64,000 nt of DNA from Pseudovibrio japonicus (GTDB lineage: Bacteria > Pseudomonadota > Alphaproteobacteria > Rhizobiales > Stappiaceae). Position numbers and translations under genes: made by a program. Shown here piece after piece: positions 34,747-44,189 of this stretch. The DNA lies in assembly GCF_014651595.1 (NCBI RefSeq), contig NZ_BMXE01000001.1, positions 372,001 to 436,000 of the forward strand, read 5' to 3'. Below the pieces are notes generated by a model, which made no database searches, was not told the DNA's origin, and was given only the letters and a program-made list of their open reading frames with translations. Each line of letters opens with the position of its first letter. Position 1 is the first letter of the stretch.

Positions 34747-35568
34747 TTAAAGCAGACTGTAGATGAACTGGCCAGCGGCGATCAGCAGGAAGATGCCGAA
34801 CGCAATCTCCAGCTTGCGCCGTGACAGATTATGCGCGAACTGCGCGCCCATGGGTGCCATGTAGGTGGAGATCGGGATAATAAGTGCCACGGCCAGCAGG
34901 TTAATGTAGCCGACAGAGAACGGAGGCAGGTTGGGTGCGCCCCAGCCCGCCGCGACCATCCCAATGATCGCAGGAATGGAAATGAGTACGCCGACCCCTG
35001 AGGATGTGGCCACTGCCTGATGGATTGAACGACCAAACAGCGTCATGAACGTATTGTTCAGGACGCCACCGCCGATGCCCATCAATGTTGAGAAAAAACC
35101 AACCAGCACACCGATAAATGAACGTGTGGGATTGCCGGGAATATCATTGCCCAGCTTCCAACTTTCGCGGTTGAACAGCATGCTCATCGCGACCACAAAA
35201 GCGATGCCTGCAAAGATGGCCTTAAGCGTTTCGCCGGAAACGATTGCGGCCACGTAAGAAGCCAAGAACACGCCAAGCGGTACAGGAATAATCCAGCTTT
35301 TCAGCAGGGCCAGGTCTACGGCCCCCCTCTTCTTGTGTGCGAAGAAGGAGCGCAGGGACGTTGGGCCAATCACCCCCAGAGAGGATGCCACTGAGATCTG
35401 AACCACATTGGTGGTATCAACGCCGACATGCGTTAAGACGGTGACAAGGATGGGCACAAGGATCGCGCCGCCGCCGATGCCAAACAATCCTGCCAAGAAA
35501 CCTGCCAGTGCGCCGGAAGCAATCAGTGCCGCCCCGAACCCCAGCATCGACAGCGAAATCATGTCCAT
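34747..35568 (-). CDS. TauE/SafE-family sulfite exporter-like membrane protein
   Basis: A 273-residue TauE/SafE protein with eight or nine helices. Family marks are GFLAGLFGIGGGAILVPIL (helix 1-2 loop) and the second GFFSTLMGIGGGVLNNTF, both with the GIGGG motif. Members export sulfite or organosulfur anions, but the ligand here is unknown. It starts 10 nt inside the end of dusA, with GGAGGG before the ATG, so the two are translationally coupled. Confidence 0.92.
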   Translation of the reverse strand: MDMISLSMLGFGAALIASGALAGFLAGLFGIGGGAILVPILVTVLTHVGVDTTNVVQISVASSLGVIGPTSLRSFFAHKKRGAVDLALLKSWIIPVPLGVFLASYVAAIVSGETLKAIFAGIAFVVAMSMLFNRESWKLGNDIPGNPTRSFIGVLVGFFSTLMGIGGGVLNNTFMTLFGRSIHQAVATSSGVGVLISIPAIIGMVAAGWGAPNLPPFSVGYINLLAVALIIPISTYMAPMGAQFAHNLSRRKLEIAFGIFLLIAAGQFIYSLL

Positions 35569-36641
35569 GCTGCGCCCTCCTCAATTCCAATGGTTTCCAA
35601 CGAGCGTTGCTCCTTTTGTTCGCGGGCTTCGCGCATGTCAGCTTGATGACGTGAGACCGCTGCCAGTGCATCTTCCAGCACTTCAATGCCAGCGCCTGCC
35701 TTGTTGGCTTCCACCGTCATGATGCGGCGGAAGTGGCGAGCGCCGGGAACACCCTGATAGGTGCCAAGGATGTGGCGCGTGATCGATGCCAGTTTGGTTC
35801 CCGCGCTAAGCTCACCCTCAATATACGCGCGGTAGATGTTCATCGCTTCTACCGATGAGAGCGCTTCTCGGTCTTCTCCGTAGACCACGCGATCAACGTC
35901 GGCCAGCAACATCGGGTTTTGATAGGCTGCACGGCCCACCATGACACCGTTGAGCTTTTCCAGATGTGCAGAGGTCTCTTCAAGCGTTGCCACGCCGCCG
36001 TTGATGCCGATGAAGACTCCCGGCAGTCGCTGTTTCAGGCGGTAGACCAGTTCATAGTCCAGCGGTGGCACATCTCGGTTTTCCTTGGGGCTGAGGCCTT
36101 TGAGCCATGCTTTACGGGCGTGCACCCAAAGGGCATCTGTACCCGCAGCGATGACTTTATCTGCCAGCGCGTTGAGGGCTTCTTCCGGCTCCTGATCATC
36201 CACGCCGATGCGGCACTTGGTGGTGACCGGAATGGAGACCACATCCTTCATGGCCGCTATGCAGTCGGCCACCAGATCCGGCTCCTGCATGAGGCAAGCG
36301 CCGAATTTGCCGGACTGGACGCGGTCTGACGGGCAGCCCACGTTGAGATTGACTTCATCATAGCCCCAGTCCTCGACCATCTTTGCGCAGTCTGCCAGCG
36401 CTTTTGGATCGGAACCGCCCAACTGGCAGGCAACCGGCTGTTCTTGTTTAGAAAACCGCAAATGACGGTCCCTGTCGCCATGAATCAAGGCGCCAGTGGT
36501 GACCATCTCGGTGTAAAGCAGCGAGTTCATGGAAAGGACACGGTGAAAAGCACGGCAATGCCTGTCCGTCCAATCCAACATCGGTGCGACTGCAAACACC
36601 GGCTTATTGATATCATAGAGTTTTTTCTTTTTATCAGTCAT
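35559..36641 (-). CDS. dusA: tRNA dihydrouridine(20/20a) synthase
   Basis: A 360-residue flavoenzyme that reduces uridines in the D-loop of tRNA. It opens KPVFAVAPMLDWTDRHCR, has the flavin-loop TTKCRIGVDD, INGGVATLEE and the catalytic Cys103 in LNVGCPSDRVQ. The fold is complete and the ATG has AGGA 8 nt upstream. The 5' end of dusA is a known integration site of genomic islands in many bacteria; the sequence just beyond it holds a possible integrase scrap. Confidence 0.95.
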   Translation of the reverse strand: MTDKKKKLYDINKPVFAVAPMLDWTDRHCRAFHRVLSMNSLLYTEMVTTGALIHGDRDRHLRFSKQEQPVACQLGGSDPKALADCAKMVEDWGYDEVNLNVGCPSDRVQSGKFGACLMQEPDLVADCIAAMKDVVSIPVTTKCRIGVDDQEPEEALNALADKVIAAGTDALWVHARKAWLKGLSPKENRDVPPLDYELVYRLKQRLPGVFIGINGGVATLEETSAHLEKLNGVMVGRAAYQNPMLLADVDRVVYGEDREALSSVEAMNIYRAYIEGELSAGTKLASITRHILGTYQGVPGARHFRRIMTVEANKAGAGIEVLEDALAAVSRHQADMREAREQKEQRSLETIGIEEGAAWT

Positions 36642-37078
36642 TTAGTATTCCTGAAACCCTGCCTAATTCGTCCCGATGGGCACCGTAGTCTCAAAGCCTC
36701 GCCAAGACGGCAGTATCTCTTATTGCGCGCAGATACTGATAAAGCGAAATGGCAAAATCGTTTACCGAGAAAGCAAGGTATTCTAACGCAAGCAGGCGGC
36801 CCAGACTTGGCTCAACAAACGAGAAACTGAGTTGTCGCTTCCGAGCGGGATGAAACGCGCCCAAAAACCTTCGAAGACTTTAGGAGACGTCATAAAGCGT
36901 TACCTTCAAGATCACAACCAAGAAATTGGGAGCAGGAACGCACGGGTACTGGAGATGATACCGACACAAGTCTTCACGGATGATGCGGCATTAACCGGAC
37001 TGCACTGTTCGAACCGCGAACCTCTGTTCGTCGACAGATAACCGTTGCCAGACGATGTTGGCTAAGTGACCACAGTGA
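36642..37078. other. Intergenic region beside dusA with a possible integrase scrap
   Basis: 437 bases with no intact gene. A 69-codon open frame at 36832-37041 (+) contains KTLGDVIKRYLQDHNQEIG, which resembles the core-binding segment of tyrosine recombinases, but it is short and has no close partner. There is a GTTCGAAC palindrome at 37007-37014. Confidence 0.45.
36832..37041 (+). pseudogene. Possible truncated phage-type integrase fragment
   Basis: A 69-residue open frame that starts at TTG with no clear ribosome binding site. The segment KTLGDVIKRYLQDHNQEIG looks like the N-terminal SAM-like core-binding domain of tyrosine recombinases (compare TLGDLI.RY); the catalytic domain is missing. 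A different frame just upstream reads MAKSFTEKARYSNASRR. The position next to the dusA 5' end makes a decayed integrated element plausible, but the match is short and could be chance. Confidence 0.25.
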
Positions 37079-37807
37079 TTATTCAATTTGAATGGCTTCG
37101 AATTGTTCCGGGATTTGATCGTGAAGAAGCCTGTCGATGTGGTAGGCGTTATCCTGGTGAATGTATGGTCGTCTTGGCAGGATGCGATCGTTGACCCAGT
37201 TTTCCGACCAGGACCCTGTTGTTGTGATACAGGTTTGGGAGAAGGTCATGTCTCCAAGGTCATCTGTAGTTACAGCGTCATCCAACGCAAGGCATCCAGT
37301 GAGGAACGTATCGACATAGCTCTGCGTGATTGGCAATTCGCTCGTTGGGGTACCCAAAAATTCAGGTTTGGTTTCATAGATCCAAATCTGGGCAGTGTCG
37401 TCTAAGTTGGAACCATCCAGCATAGTCACACTATTTGTGGGCACGGGTCGGCGGCAGTAGAGCACTTCACGGCTATCAGTCGCTGCGATTTCGTCCGTGT
37501 TGAGGGCTTGATAAATTGCTGCGTTCATTTGCGCACCCTCAGTTTCTATTACCCCGAGATAGGTCGTTGAGTATCCTACAAACGGGGCAGTTGCATTCCA
37601 AGCTCGCTGGAAACCAGAGACCAGTACAGGTAGGTTATCAGTTGTATCCGGTGCCGTGTGCTGTTTGGATTCTGTTTCCATGAGGCTGCCATAAGCAACA
37701 ACCATTTGCGGTCGGCTGGCGTCAATTTCAGGATGACATTCCTCTGCTGCGGCTCCAGTGGCAGATCCGAAGGCCAGCGCTAGAACTGAAAGGGCTATCT
37801 TCGTCAT
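37079..37807 (-). CDS. Exported gamma-glutamylcyclotransferase-fold protein
   Basis: A 242-residue protein with a signal peptide (residues 1-20, ending TGAAAEE). The mature part shows the GGCT pattern: PQMVVAYGSLMETES with the nucleotide/phosphate-like YGSL loop, SGFQRAWNATAP, YLGVIETEGAQMNAAIYQAL and DSREVLYCRRPVP, where the Glu is in the position of the family's catalytic base. Four or more Cys residues (24, about 116, 192, 207) suit a disulfide-bonded periplasmic protein. Most GGCT enzymes are cytosolic, so export is unusual. Enzymatic activity is not proven. Confidence 0.7.
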   Translation of the reverse strand: MTKIALSVLALAFGSATGAAAEECHPEIDASRPQMVVAYGSLMETESKQHTAPDTTDNLPVLVSGFQRAWNATAPFVGYSTTYLGVIETEGAQMNAAIYQALNTDEIAATDSREVLYCRRPVPTNSVTMLDGSNLDDTAQIWIYETKPEFLGTPTSELPITQSYVDTFLTGCLALDDAVTTDDLGDMTFSQTCITTTGSWSENWVNDRILPRRPYIHQDNAYHIDRLLHDQIPEQFEAIQIE

Positions 37808-38158
37808 TTTCTTCTCGGGATGGCCAAACTCGGTGCCAAAACTACGGGTTTTCCTGAACGGACTTTTTCAGTCCGCTGCTTCAATGCCTATAACGAAGGG
37901 AGATAACGGCGGAATTAGGTTTTTCGCGTGCGCATGCACCTGTTGCACTTAAGGCCCGCAAAATAGACAGTCCATTCACCTATCGCTTTTGATCCTAATC
38001 TCTTATGAAGCTATCCGTGGCTTTCAGGCTGCCACTAAAATAGTACAATTCTAACGCAACTCCACCCGTTTTACAGACCAAGATACTTTGGGCTGCTTGA
38101 AGAAGGCCCAACTTTTATCCAAAGCAATTGTTCTAAGCGGGCTAGAGTTGGTCGTTTC
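37808..38158. other. Intergenic region
   Basis: 351 bases between divergent genes with no convincing frame. CGGACT...AGTCCG (37859-37875) is a short inverted repeat near the exported protein's start. Confidence 0.5.
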
Positions 38159-39340
38159 ATGAATTCAATATTGGCATTCGCAGTGCTTGCCTTGATCGTT
38201 GCTGCCGGTGACATGGTGGCGACAAAAACCAAAGGTGCGATCCCGTCATTATTCTTTGCCAGCTTACTGATCTTACTCGGGTTTTGGTTCATAATTCCCC
38301 AAGAGATATTTGAAGCAGCTGGCTTAAGTTCAATTGCACCTGTGGTTTTATATCTAGCCTATGTCCACCTTGGCTCGTTGCTTGACTTGCGGGAACTGTC
38401 GCGGCAATGGGTTACTATCCTGATCTCTCTGGGGGCGATGGTCGGTGCAACTATATTTGTGCTCGCTCTCGGCATACCCCTCCTGGGGTTTCAGACTGCG
38501 GTTGCCGGAGCTGGGCCCATCACCGGGGGAATAATTTCAGCGCTGATCGTGAATGAAAAGGCAACTTCCATTGGTCTGCCTGATCTGGGCCTGATCGCAA
38601 CGCTCATAATCATAACGCAAGGATTCGTAGGCTACCCGCTCTCGGCCATCTTATTGCGGCGGGAAGCCAAAAAGGTTTTACAAGACCGCTTTCCTGCCGG
38701 CGAACCTGAGTCGGCTTCTCCAAAAGCAAATGTTAAAGCAACGAGAAAGTATCTCATACCACAACTACCAAAGGGCTATGAGACCGCTGCGGTGCACTTA
38801 CTGAGAGTTTCCTGTGTTGCCTTGCTGGCGATTTTCTTAAGTGATCTGGCAGATGCTTGGGTTCGTATTCATCCAGCCGTGTTTTGCTTGATCTTTGGCA
38901 TGTTGGCTGCCCAACTTGGCTGGATTAAAAGAGCGCCCCTGACAGAGGGAAATTCGTTTGGCCTCGCCCTGTTCATCATTGTCGCCTACCTGATCACGAG
39001 CCTGCATAGTCTAACGCCTGAGAGCCTCGGACAGATTCTGGTTCCTGTTGTGGGAACGATTGCGCTTGGGTCAGTTGGCTTAATACTGGGAAGCTTGATC
39101 ATTGCCAGGATCTTGAAAGTATCGCCGCACATGGCGGTAACTGTTGGCCTTACAGCTCTTTACGGGTTTCCCGGCACTTACCTTCTGGCAGAGGAAGCAG
39201 CCAAAGGGGCTTCTAGCACCGAGGAAGAGTACAAGTTTCTTCTGGATTGGTTTTTGCCGAAGATGCTAGTCGCCGGGTTCGTAACGCTGGATCTAATCTC
39301 CGTTATAATAACAAGTATATTGATGAATTATCTAAATTAA
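38159..39340 (+). CDS. Polytopic membrane protein, Na+/glutamate-symporter-like
   Basis: A 393-residue inner-membrane protein with about ten to twelve helices and a hydrophilic break near residue 180. Features include AAGDMVATKTKGAIPSLFFA, GAGPITGGIISALIVNEKA, where the Gly-rich loop recalls ESS/2HCT-type transporters, and an inverted-repeat partner later (ALYGFPGTYLLAEE). I am not sure of the family; a solute:sodium symporter is the best guess. The ribosome binding site is weak. It stands alone. Confidence 0.5.
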   Translation: MNSILAFAVLALIVAAGDMVATKTKGAIPSLFFASLLILLGFWFIIPQEIFEAAGLSSIAPVVLYLAYVHLGSLLDLRELSRQWVTILISLGAMVGATIFVLALGIPLLGFQTAVAGAGPITGGIISALIVNEKATSIGLPDLGLIATLIIITQGFVGYPLSAILLRREAKKVLQDRFPAGEPESASPKANVKATRKYLIPQLPKGYETAAVHLLRVSCVALLAIFLSDLADAWVRIHPAVFCLIFGMLAAQLGWIKRAPLTEGNSFGLALFIIVAYLITSLHSLTPESLGQILVPVVGTIALGSVGLILGSLIIARILKVSPHMAVTVGLTALYGFPGTYLLAEEAAKGASSTEEEYKFLLDWFLPKMLVAGFVTLDLISVIITSILMNYLN

Positions 39341-39611
39341 GAATTACCTGTTGGTGCGCCGCTTTGGTAACATTCCATAAAGTTGAATGATCCAACAAAG
39401 GGACAAATAAAGCCGCCTTTTCATGTAGCTCAGGCAAACGAAATTATCATTTGTCGTCAGATAGTTCGATTGAATAAGAAACACCTATCTGGAAATGGTT
39501 TGCTAACTTACGACCTGTTTACTAAGAAGAATCAGTGGCCCACGAAAATTGACCACGCCCGTATCAGATGGCGTTCTTTGATCACCCCCGAGAAGCAAAA
39601 GAGGCACTCCA

Positions 39612-40556
39612 ATGCTAGATTCAATTGTTTTTCCCAAGCCTACTCTTGTTTCAGTCAGTGGTGTGGAGCTTGAAGTATTCGAAGCAGGCCAGCAAAACGC
39701 AGGCAATCCTATTGTCCTGTGCCACGGCTGGCCGGAGCATGCTTTTTCGTGGCGTTATCAGGTGCCCGCGCTGGTGGCAGCGGGCTACCATGTCATTATC
39801 CCGAACCAGCGAGGCTATGGCAACTCGTCCCGCCCGAGTGAGGTAGCAGACTATGACATTGAGCATTTGGCAGGTGATCTAACCGCACTGCTTGACCACT
39901 ATGGATACGACGACGCGATCTTTGTGGGGCACGATTGGGGTGCGCTTGTCGTCTGGGGATTGGCTTTGCTGCATCCGGAACGCGTCGATAAGGTGATTAA
40001 CCTGAGCGTGCCTTATCTCGAACGCGGCCCGAAACCGTGGGTCGAGTTTATGGAAGATATGCTCGGCGGCGACTTCTATATTGTCCACTTCAATCGGCAG
40101 CCCGGTGTCGCAGACGCGGTATTTGAAGAACATACATTCCAGTTCCTTCGCAACATGTACAGGAAGAACGTGCCCCCCAGTGCGCATGAGCCGGGTATGG
40201 CGCTGATCAATCTGGCTAAATCGGAAATACCACGTGGTGATCCCTTAATGAGCGATAGCGATCTTGCTGTGTTCGTGTCTGCTTTCGAAACTTCAGGGTT
40301 CACTGCAGGCCTGAACTGGTACAGAAACTTTGATCGAAACTGGCACCTTTTAGCGGGCGCCAACCCAGTCATCCAGCAGCCTACATTGATGATTTATGGC
40401 GACCGGGACATAGTCCCGAAGTCCAAAAGGCTGGAAGAGTTTGTGCCCAATGTGGACGTGGTCAATCTGGATTGCGGTCATTGGATCCAACAGGAAAGGC
40501 CGGAGGAAACAAACGAAGCGATCCTAAACTGGCTGGAGGAGCAGAGCGCTTATTAG
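39612..40556 (+). CDS. Epoxide hydrolase-like alpha/beta hydrolase
   Basis: A 314-residue alpha/beta hydrolase of the soluble epoxide hydrolase type. It has the oxyanion-hole HGWPE (residues 38-42), the nucleophile Asp108 in VGHDWGALVV, the lid Tyr candidate in GLNWYRNFDRN, the acid region MIYGDRDIVPK and the catalytic His in CGHWIQQE. The reaction would convert an epoxide to a diol; haloacetate dehalogenases have a related layout. The ATG has GAGG upstream. Confidence 0.85.
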   Translation: MLDSIVFPKPTLVSVSGVELEVFEAGQQNAGNPIVLCHGWPEHAFSWRYQVPALVAAGYHVIIPNQRGYGNSSRPSEVADYDIEHLAGDLTALLDHYGYDDAIFVGHDWGALVVWGLALLHPERVDKVINLSVPYLERGPKPWVEFMEDMLGGDFYIVHFNRQPGVADAVFEEHTFQFLRNMYRKNVPPSAHEPGMALINLAKSEIPRGDPLMSDSDLAVFVSAFETSGFTAGLNWYRNFDRNWHLLAGANPVIQQPTLMIYGDRDIVPKSKRLEEFVPNVDVVNLDCGHWIQQERPEETNEAILNWLEEQSAY

Positions 40557-40780
40557 GCTCCCAATCGCTGCTGGGTGTCGTGAGACATCAAAGGAAAAGA
40601 GTGGTTTGCCGATTGGAAACGTCTGCGGGCTAGAGGATGGGCGTTTATTTGCGGGCTGGCGGATAAAACCCGGACCTCCGATAGTATCGCGTTACCAGAA
40701 CTTCGATCTCCATCATTCCAAGGCTTGGCAACTGGCTCAGAAGGGCTGATTGTGCGACATAACTTGATTTGGAGCTCGCA

Positions 40781-42076
40781 GTGAACGCCAGTCAGTCGAA
40801 CATGAAGCCGCGAGCGGTGCTTGCTGCCATAAGCGGGAATGTTTCGGAATGGTATGACTTCACAGTCTATGGATTTCTAGCACCGTTTATTGCTTTTGCA
40901 TTTTTCCCCGAAGACGGTTCAACGGCTTCACTTCTTTATGCCTTTGGGGTGTTGGCCGTCGGCTACGCTGCCAGACCCCTTGGAAGCGTATTGTTCGGCC
41001 ATATGGGGGACCGAATTGGCCGGATTCCTGTCTTGATGCTTTCTGTCTTTTTGATGGGCGGAGGGTCGTTGGTCATCGGGTTACTGCCAGGTTACTCCCA
41101 GATTGGCATTCTCGCGCCCATTCTCCTCATTATCATGCGCTTGATTCAAGGTATATCCGTTGCTGGCGAATATCCCGCAGCAGGGGTTTTATTGGTGGAG
41201 GCTGCGCCAGAAAATGCGAAAGGACTTGCGGGATCGTGGATCGTCTTTGCCATGGCTCTGGGGTGTATGCTGGGGGCTGGCGTGCCTGCGATTGTGAGTT
41301 CCTTGCTAACAGAAACTGACATGAAGGCATGGGGTTGGCGCATTCCCTTTTTGCTCGGGAGCGTCGTTGCCGTTACGAGCTTTATTTTACGGTATCACCT
41401 TGTTGAAACGCGGAGCGAGGCTGAAACTGTCCGGTTTCCGGTTGTTGTCGCAGTTGTGCACTATTGGCCGCTCATCCTTCAAATCATCACGCTGCTGTTG
41501 CCGACAGCTATCTTGTACTTTGTGATATTCGTTTACGCTGCTTCCTATCTGGCTGAGAGTGGCTCGGTTACCTCAGCTCAAGCGTTGGATATCTCTACCG
41601 CAAACTTATTCATTATTGCGATCTCTGCGCTCCTGTTTGGATGGTTGTCAGATCGGATAGGCAGAGCGCGCATGCTGTTTATTGCTACCTTGGCAATGAT
41701 GCTGTTTGCCTGGCCGCTTTGGGAGTTGATGCACAGTGGCCGCTTGCCGCTCGTCTTTCTTGGGCAAATGGGATTTTCAATCATCAATGCCGTTGGTTGG
41801 GCTGTCTCCATAAGCCTCTTAATCGAGATATCGCCTGCTGCTGTCAGGTGCAGCGTTGTGGCACTGGGCTATAATACATGCATGGCTCTATTTGGCGGGA
41901 CAACGCCGGTACTGGTCACGTATCTCGTCACTCGAAGTGGTGACGATTACATGCCGATTTACTACGTACTCGTCGCCTCGGTGCTCTCGCAAGTTGTGAT
42001 CCTGCGACTTCCAAAGCTTAAGCAACTTGTAAGTAGATCTGACAATACCACTTTTTTGAAGGATGCCTCGGAGTGA
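40781..42076 (+). CDS. MFS transporter, metabolite:H+ symporter (ProP/MHS-like)
   Basis: A 431-residue twelve-helix major facilitator. The opening GNVSEWYDFTVYGFLAP is typical of the MHS family (proline/betaine, citrate, ketoglutarate carriers). GHMGDRIGRIP is the loop 2-3 signature, RLIQGISVAGEYPAAGVLL marks helix 4-5, and the second half repeats with GWLSDRIGRARM. The GTG start at 40781 follows GGAG 6 nt away; TTG at 40769 lacks one. Substrate unknown. Confidence 0.88.
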   Translation: MNASQSNMKPRAVLAAISGNVSEWYDFTVYGFLAPFIAFAFFPEDGSTASLLYAFGVLAVGYAARPLGSVLFGHMGDRIGRIPVLMLSVFLMGGGSLVIGLLPGYSQIGILAPILLIIMRLIQGISVAGEYPAAGVLLVEAAPENAKGLAGSWIVFAMALGCMLGAGVPAIVSSLLTETDMKAWGWRIPFLLGSVVAVTSFILRYHLVETRSEAETVRFPVVVAVVHYWPLILQIITLLLPTAILYFVIFVYAASYLAESGSVTSAQALDISTANLFIIAISALLFGWLSDRIGRARMLFIATLAMMLFAWPLWELMHSGRLPLVFLGQMGFSIINAVGWAVSISLLIEISPAAVRCSVVALGYNTCMALFGGTTPVLVTYLVTRSGDDYMPIYYVLVASVLSQVVILRLPKLKQLVSRSDNTTFLKDASE

Positions 42077-42152
42077 AGGTGCTATCTCAGCCGCTTCGTC
42101 ATGAGGGCCCAGCGTTCCTTAGACCATGTCATTGTTAGCCATTGACAATTGG

Positions 42153-43184
42153 CTACCGCACGGCGGGATCTGTCGCTTTGACTTTGCCCACATCCACGTG
42201 GGACACACCGCGGCCCTTTTTGCTGCGCCAGTCAAGATAAGCGCCAAAGATTTCAGTTTGGTAGCCTTTGATGCCGGGGAGCGATCTTACGTCGCCACCG
42301 GCCCACGGCAAGAACGGGGAGCGGCGCACGGAACCATACAGCCCTACCCTCAGTCCCGGACGGGTTGCGATGCCCCGTGCATGGAACCCGTGGGTATCTG
42401 CGATGACGAGCGTATTTGCGGGAACTGCGAAGGACACAGGTTTTTCAAATCCCATCTGTTGCATTTGGTCTTCGCTGATGCGGAACGAACCAACTGCGTG
42501 ATTTGAATCGCGGGAAGTGGCAGCTGTGAGGCTTTGCTCATACTCCCATTTTGTTCGCACCTCATTTAACCTGTGAGACCCCGACACATACTGAAAAGGC
42601 CCATCTGCAAGCTCAACATCCTTCAGAAAGAGCCAAGCTTTCGCCGTGGAGTGAAAGGTATCTGAATGAAAGTTGGTTTGCGGGTCTTTGCGTTTTTGAT
42701 CCAGATCCCAAAGGACAGTGTGCAGATACACGAGCGGATCAGCATTGTTGGAGGCGACGTAGCGCAAGCCTTGTTGGAAAATATCAGCACCGACAGCGGC
42801 TTTCAGGCCAGGTAATTTTTTCAGTATAGCGGGCGTCAGACCAATGAAACGGGTGACGGTACGCCCTTGTTTCATCTCACGCGCTGCAAACTCGTTCTGT
42901 TCCAGTTCCTCCTGCACCGCTTTAAAGACATCGGCAGGCAATACATTGTGGCGCACAACATACCCGTTTTCATGGAAGAACTTTCGATCGTCAGCTGGCA
43001 GGAGATGCTCCATTTGCCGGCGACGCATGTCCGCCATACGTTCGGCAAACGCCATCCGCCGGATATGAAAACCTCTCTCATTGAGGGAGCGACTGCCGAT
43101 AATCGGGTTATCGCGAAACGACTTTCCGCCCAGAGCAATATCGGCAACCCATAGCGGGCTCTTGAGCATTTTCAGAGGTGTCAT
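42153..43184 (-). CDS. Phytanoyl-CoA dioxygenase-family (PhyH) oxygenase
   Basis: A 343-residue non-heme Fe(II)/2-oxoglutarate oxygenase. The iron ligands are the His and Asp in TNFHSDTFHSTAKAWLF and the His in DTHGFHARGIATRPGLR, where the Arg would bind 2-oxoglutarate. The first 70 residues lie outside the core. PhyH members hydroxylate many small molecules or carry out natural-product steps. The ATG has AGGA about 8 nt upstream. It is convergent with the MFS gene and the substrate is unknown. Confidence 0.85.
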   Translation of the reverse strand: MTPLKMLKSPLWVADIALGGKSFRDNPIIGSRSLNERGFHIRRMAFAERMADMRRRQMEHLLPADDRKFFHENGYVVRHNVLPADVFKAVQEELEQNEFAAREMKQGRTVTRFIGLTPAILKKLPGLKAAVGADIFQQGLRYVASNNADPLVYLHTVLWDLDQKRKDPQTNFHSDTFHSTAKAWLFLKDVELADGPFQYVSGSHRLNEVRTKWEYEQSLTAATSRDSNHAVGSFRISEDQMQQMGFEKPVSFAVPANTLVIADTHGFHARGIATRPGLRVGLYGSVRRSPFLPWAGGDVRSLPGIKGYQTEIFGAYLDWRSKKGRGVSHVDVGKVKATDPAVR

Positions 43185-43382
43185 CGCGGCGTCCTAAAAC
43201 TGAGGAATTGCATTATAGCAACTCTAAGTTTTATTCCTATACCGTGACAATTCAAAGGCTTCGAGGGCAAGGTTATGGGTACGCAGCGTTAATTGCTCCT
43301 ATCACCCACCAATTCAAGGAGTGATGAATGAAGGGGTTTAGTAGGTATTATTTGTGAGACTAGAGGAGAAAGGGAGTGAGCT

Positions 43383-43628
43383 ATGGGCAGTGGTGCGATG
43401 CAGCCGGAGAGTTCCCGGTCTTTTCAGGATCTGGTGATAGTAGCTGTAAGGGTGGTGCTGGGGCTTGGGTTTATGGTGTTTAGTGCCTACGTCCTTATTG
43501 AAGCAGCGCTGGCGCTTTATGAGCTGGATCTGATCGGTATGGTGAGTGCTTACTTCCTGTTTTTCTGCACGGTTGGGCTTGGGCCGTTCTTCTGGCCCTT
43601 TTCATGGCCGTTCGGGGAGGAACATTGA
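43383..43628 (+). CDS. Small two-helix membrane protein, unknown function
   Basis: An 81-residue protein with two hydrophobic segments (about 17-47 and 52-76), separated by a short acidic turn, ending in an aromatic WPFSWPF. The ATG is preceded by GGGAG. I do not recognise the family. It lies between the PhyH and HxlR genes with no operon partner. Confidence 0.6.
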   Translation: MGSGAMQPESSRSFQDLVIVAVRVVLGLGFMVFSAYVLIEAALALYELDLIGMVSAYFLFFCTVGLGPFFWPFSWPFGEEH

Positions 43629-43709
43629 CTAGCTCACACATGCTTTGATTTCGTGCGTCCAAACGTATCCAGATGCCCGCAGCTGCATCATAAGCACACA
43701 CTCATACCC

Positions 43710-44078
43710 TTAAGCTTCTTCTTTTTCCTGCACCACTTGTCTCACCGCATGCTCATTGCCCCAATCGCGCAGTGCGGTGATGATCGGGCGCAGGGTTTCT
43801 CCCTTTGGGGTGAGCGAGTACTCCACGTGGGGCGGGACTACAGCATAGACTTTGCGGGCAACCAGACCATCATTTTCAAGCTCACGCAGCTGTTTGGTCA
43901 ACATGCGCTGGGTGACTGATCCGACTTGCTTTTTCAACTCACCGAAGCGCTGGGTACCTTCCATCAGGTGGTAGAGGATGACGCCCTTCCATTTGCCGCC
44001 AATCAGCTCCAGTGCAGCTTCTACCGGGCACCCCTGACTGCAATTGTACTGTTCGAAGCGTTGACTTTTATCATTCAT
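43710..44078 (-). CDS. HxlR-family transcription regulator
   Basis: A 122-residue winged-helix repressor. It has [20 protein letters not shown] near the N-terminus, followed by [20 protein letters not shown] and the wing [11 protein letters not shown]. The paired Cys (13 and 17) fit the redox or quinone-sensing members of the family such as YodB/QorR. It is divergent from an antibiotic-biosynthesis-monooxygenase-type gene, a common regulator-target pair. The ATG follows GGAGATAAT. Confidence 0.9.
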   Translation of the reverse strand: MNDKSQRFEQYNCSQGCPVEAALELIGGKWKGVILYHLMEGTQRFGELKKQVGSVTQRMLTKQLRELENDGLVARKVYAVVPPHVEYSLTPKGETLRPIITALRDWGNEHAVRQVVQEKEEA

Positions 44079-44189
44079 ATTATCTCCATAGTATACTTGT
44101 TGTACCTATCGGCCCAATTTGTGCGTACTTGTTCCCGATATAGCGACTATATAGGTTCCTTGCCAGAAAACAAAAGAGAGGATCAAACA

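Noticed and set aside
37001-37030. GTTCGAACCGCGAAC, which looks like a T-loop of a tRNA
   Set aside because: No matching anticodon arm, D-loop or acceptor stem can be built around it.
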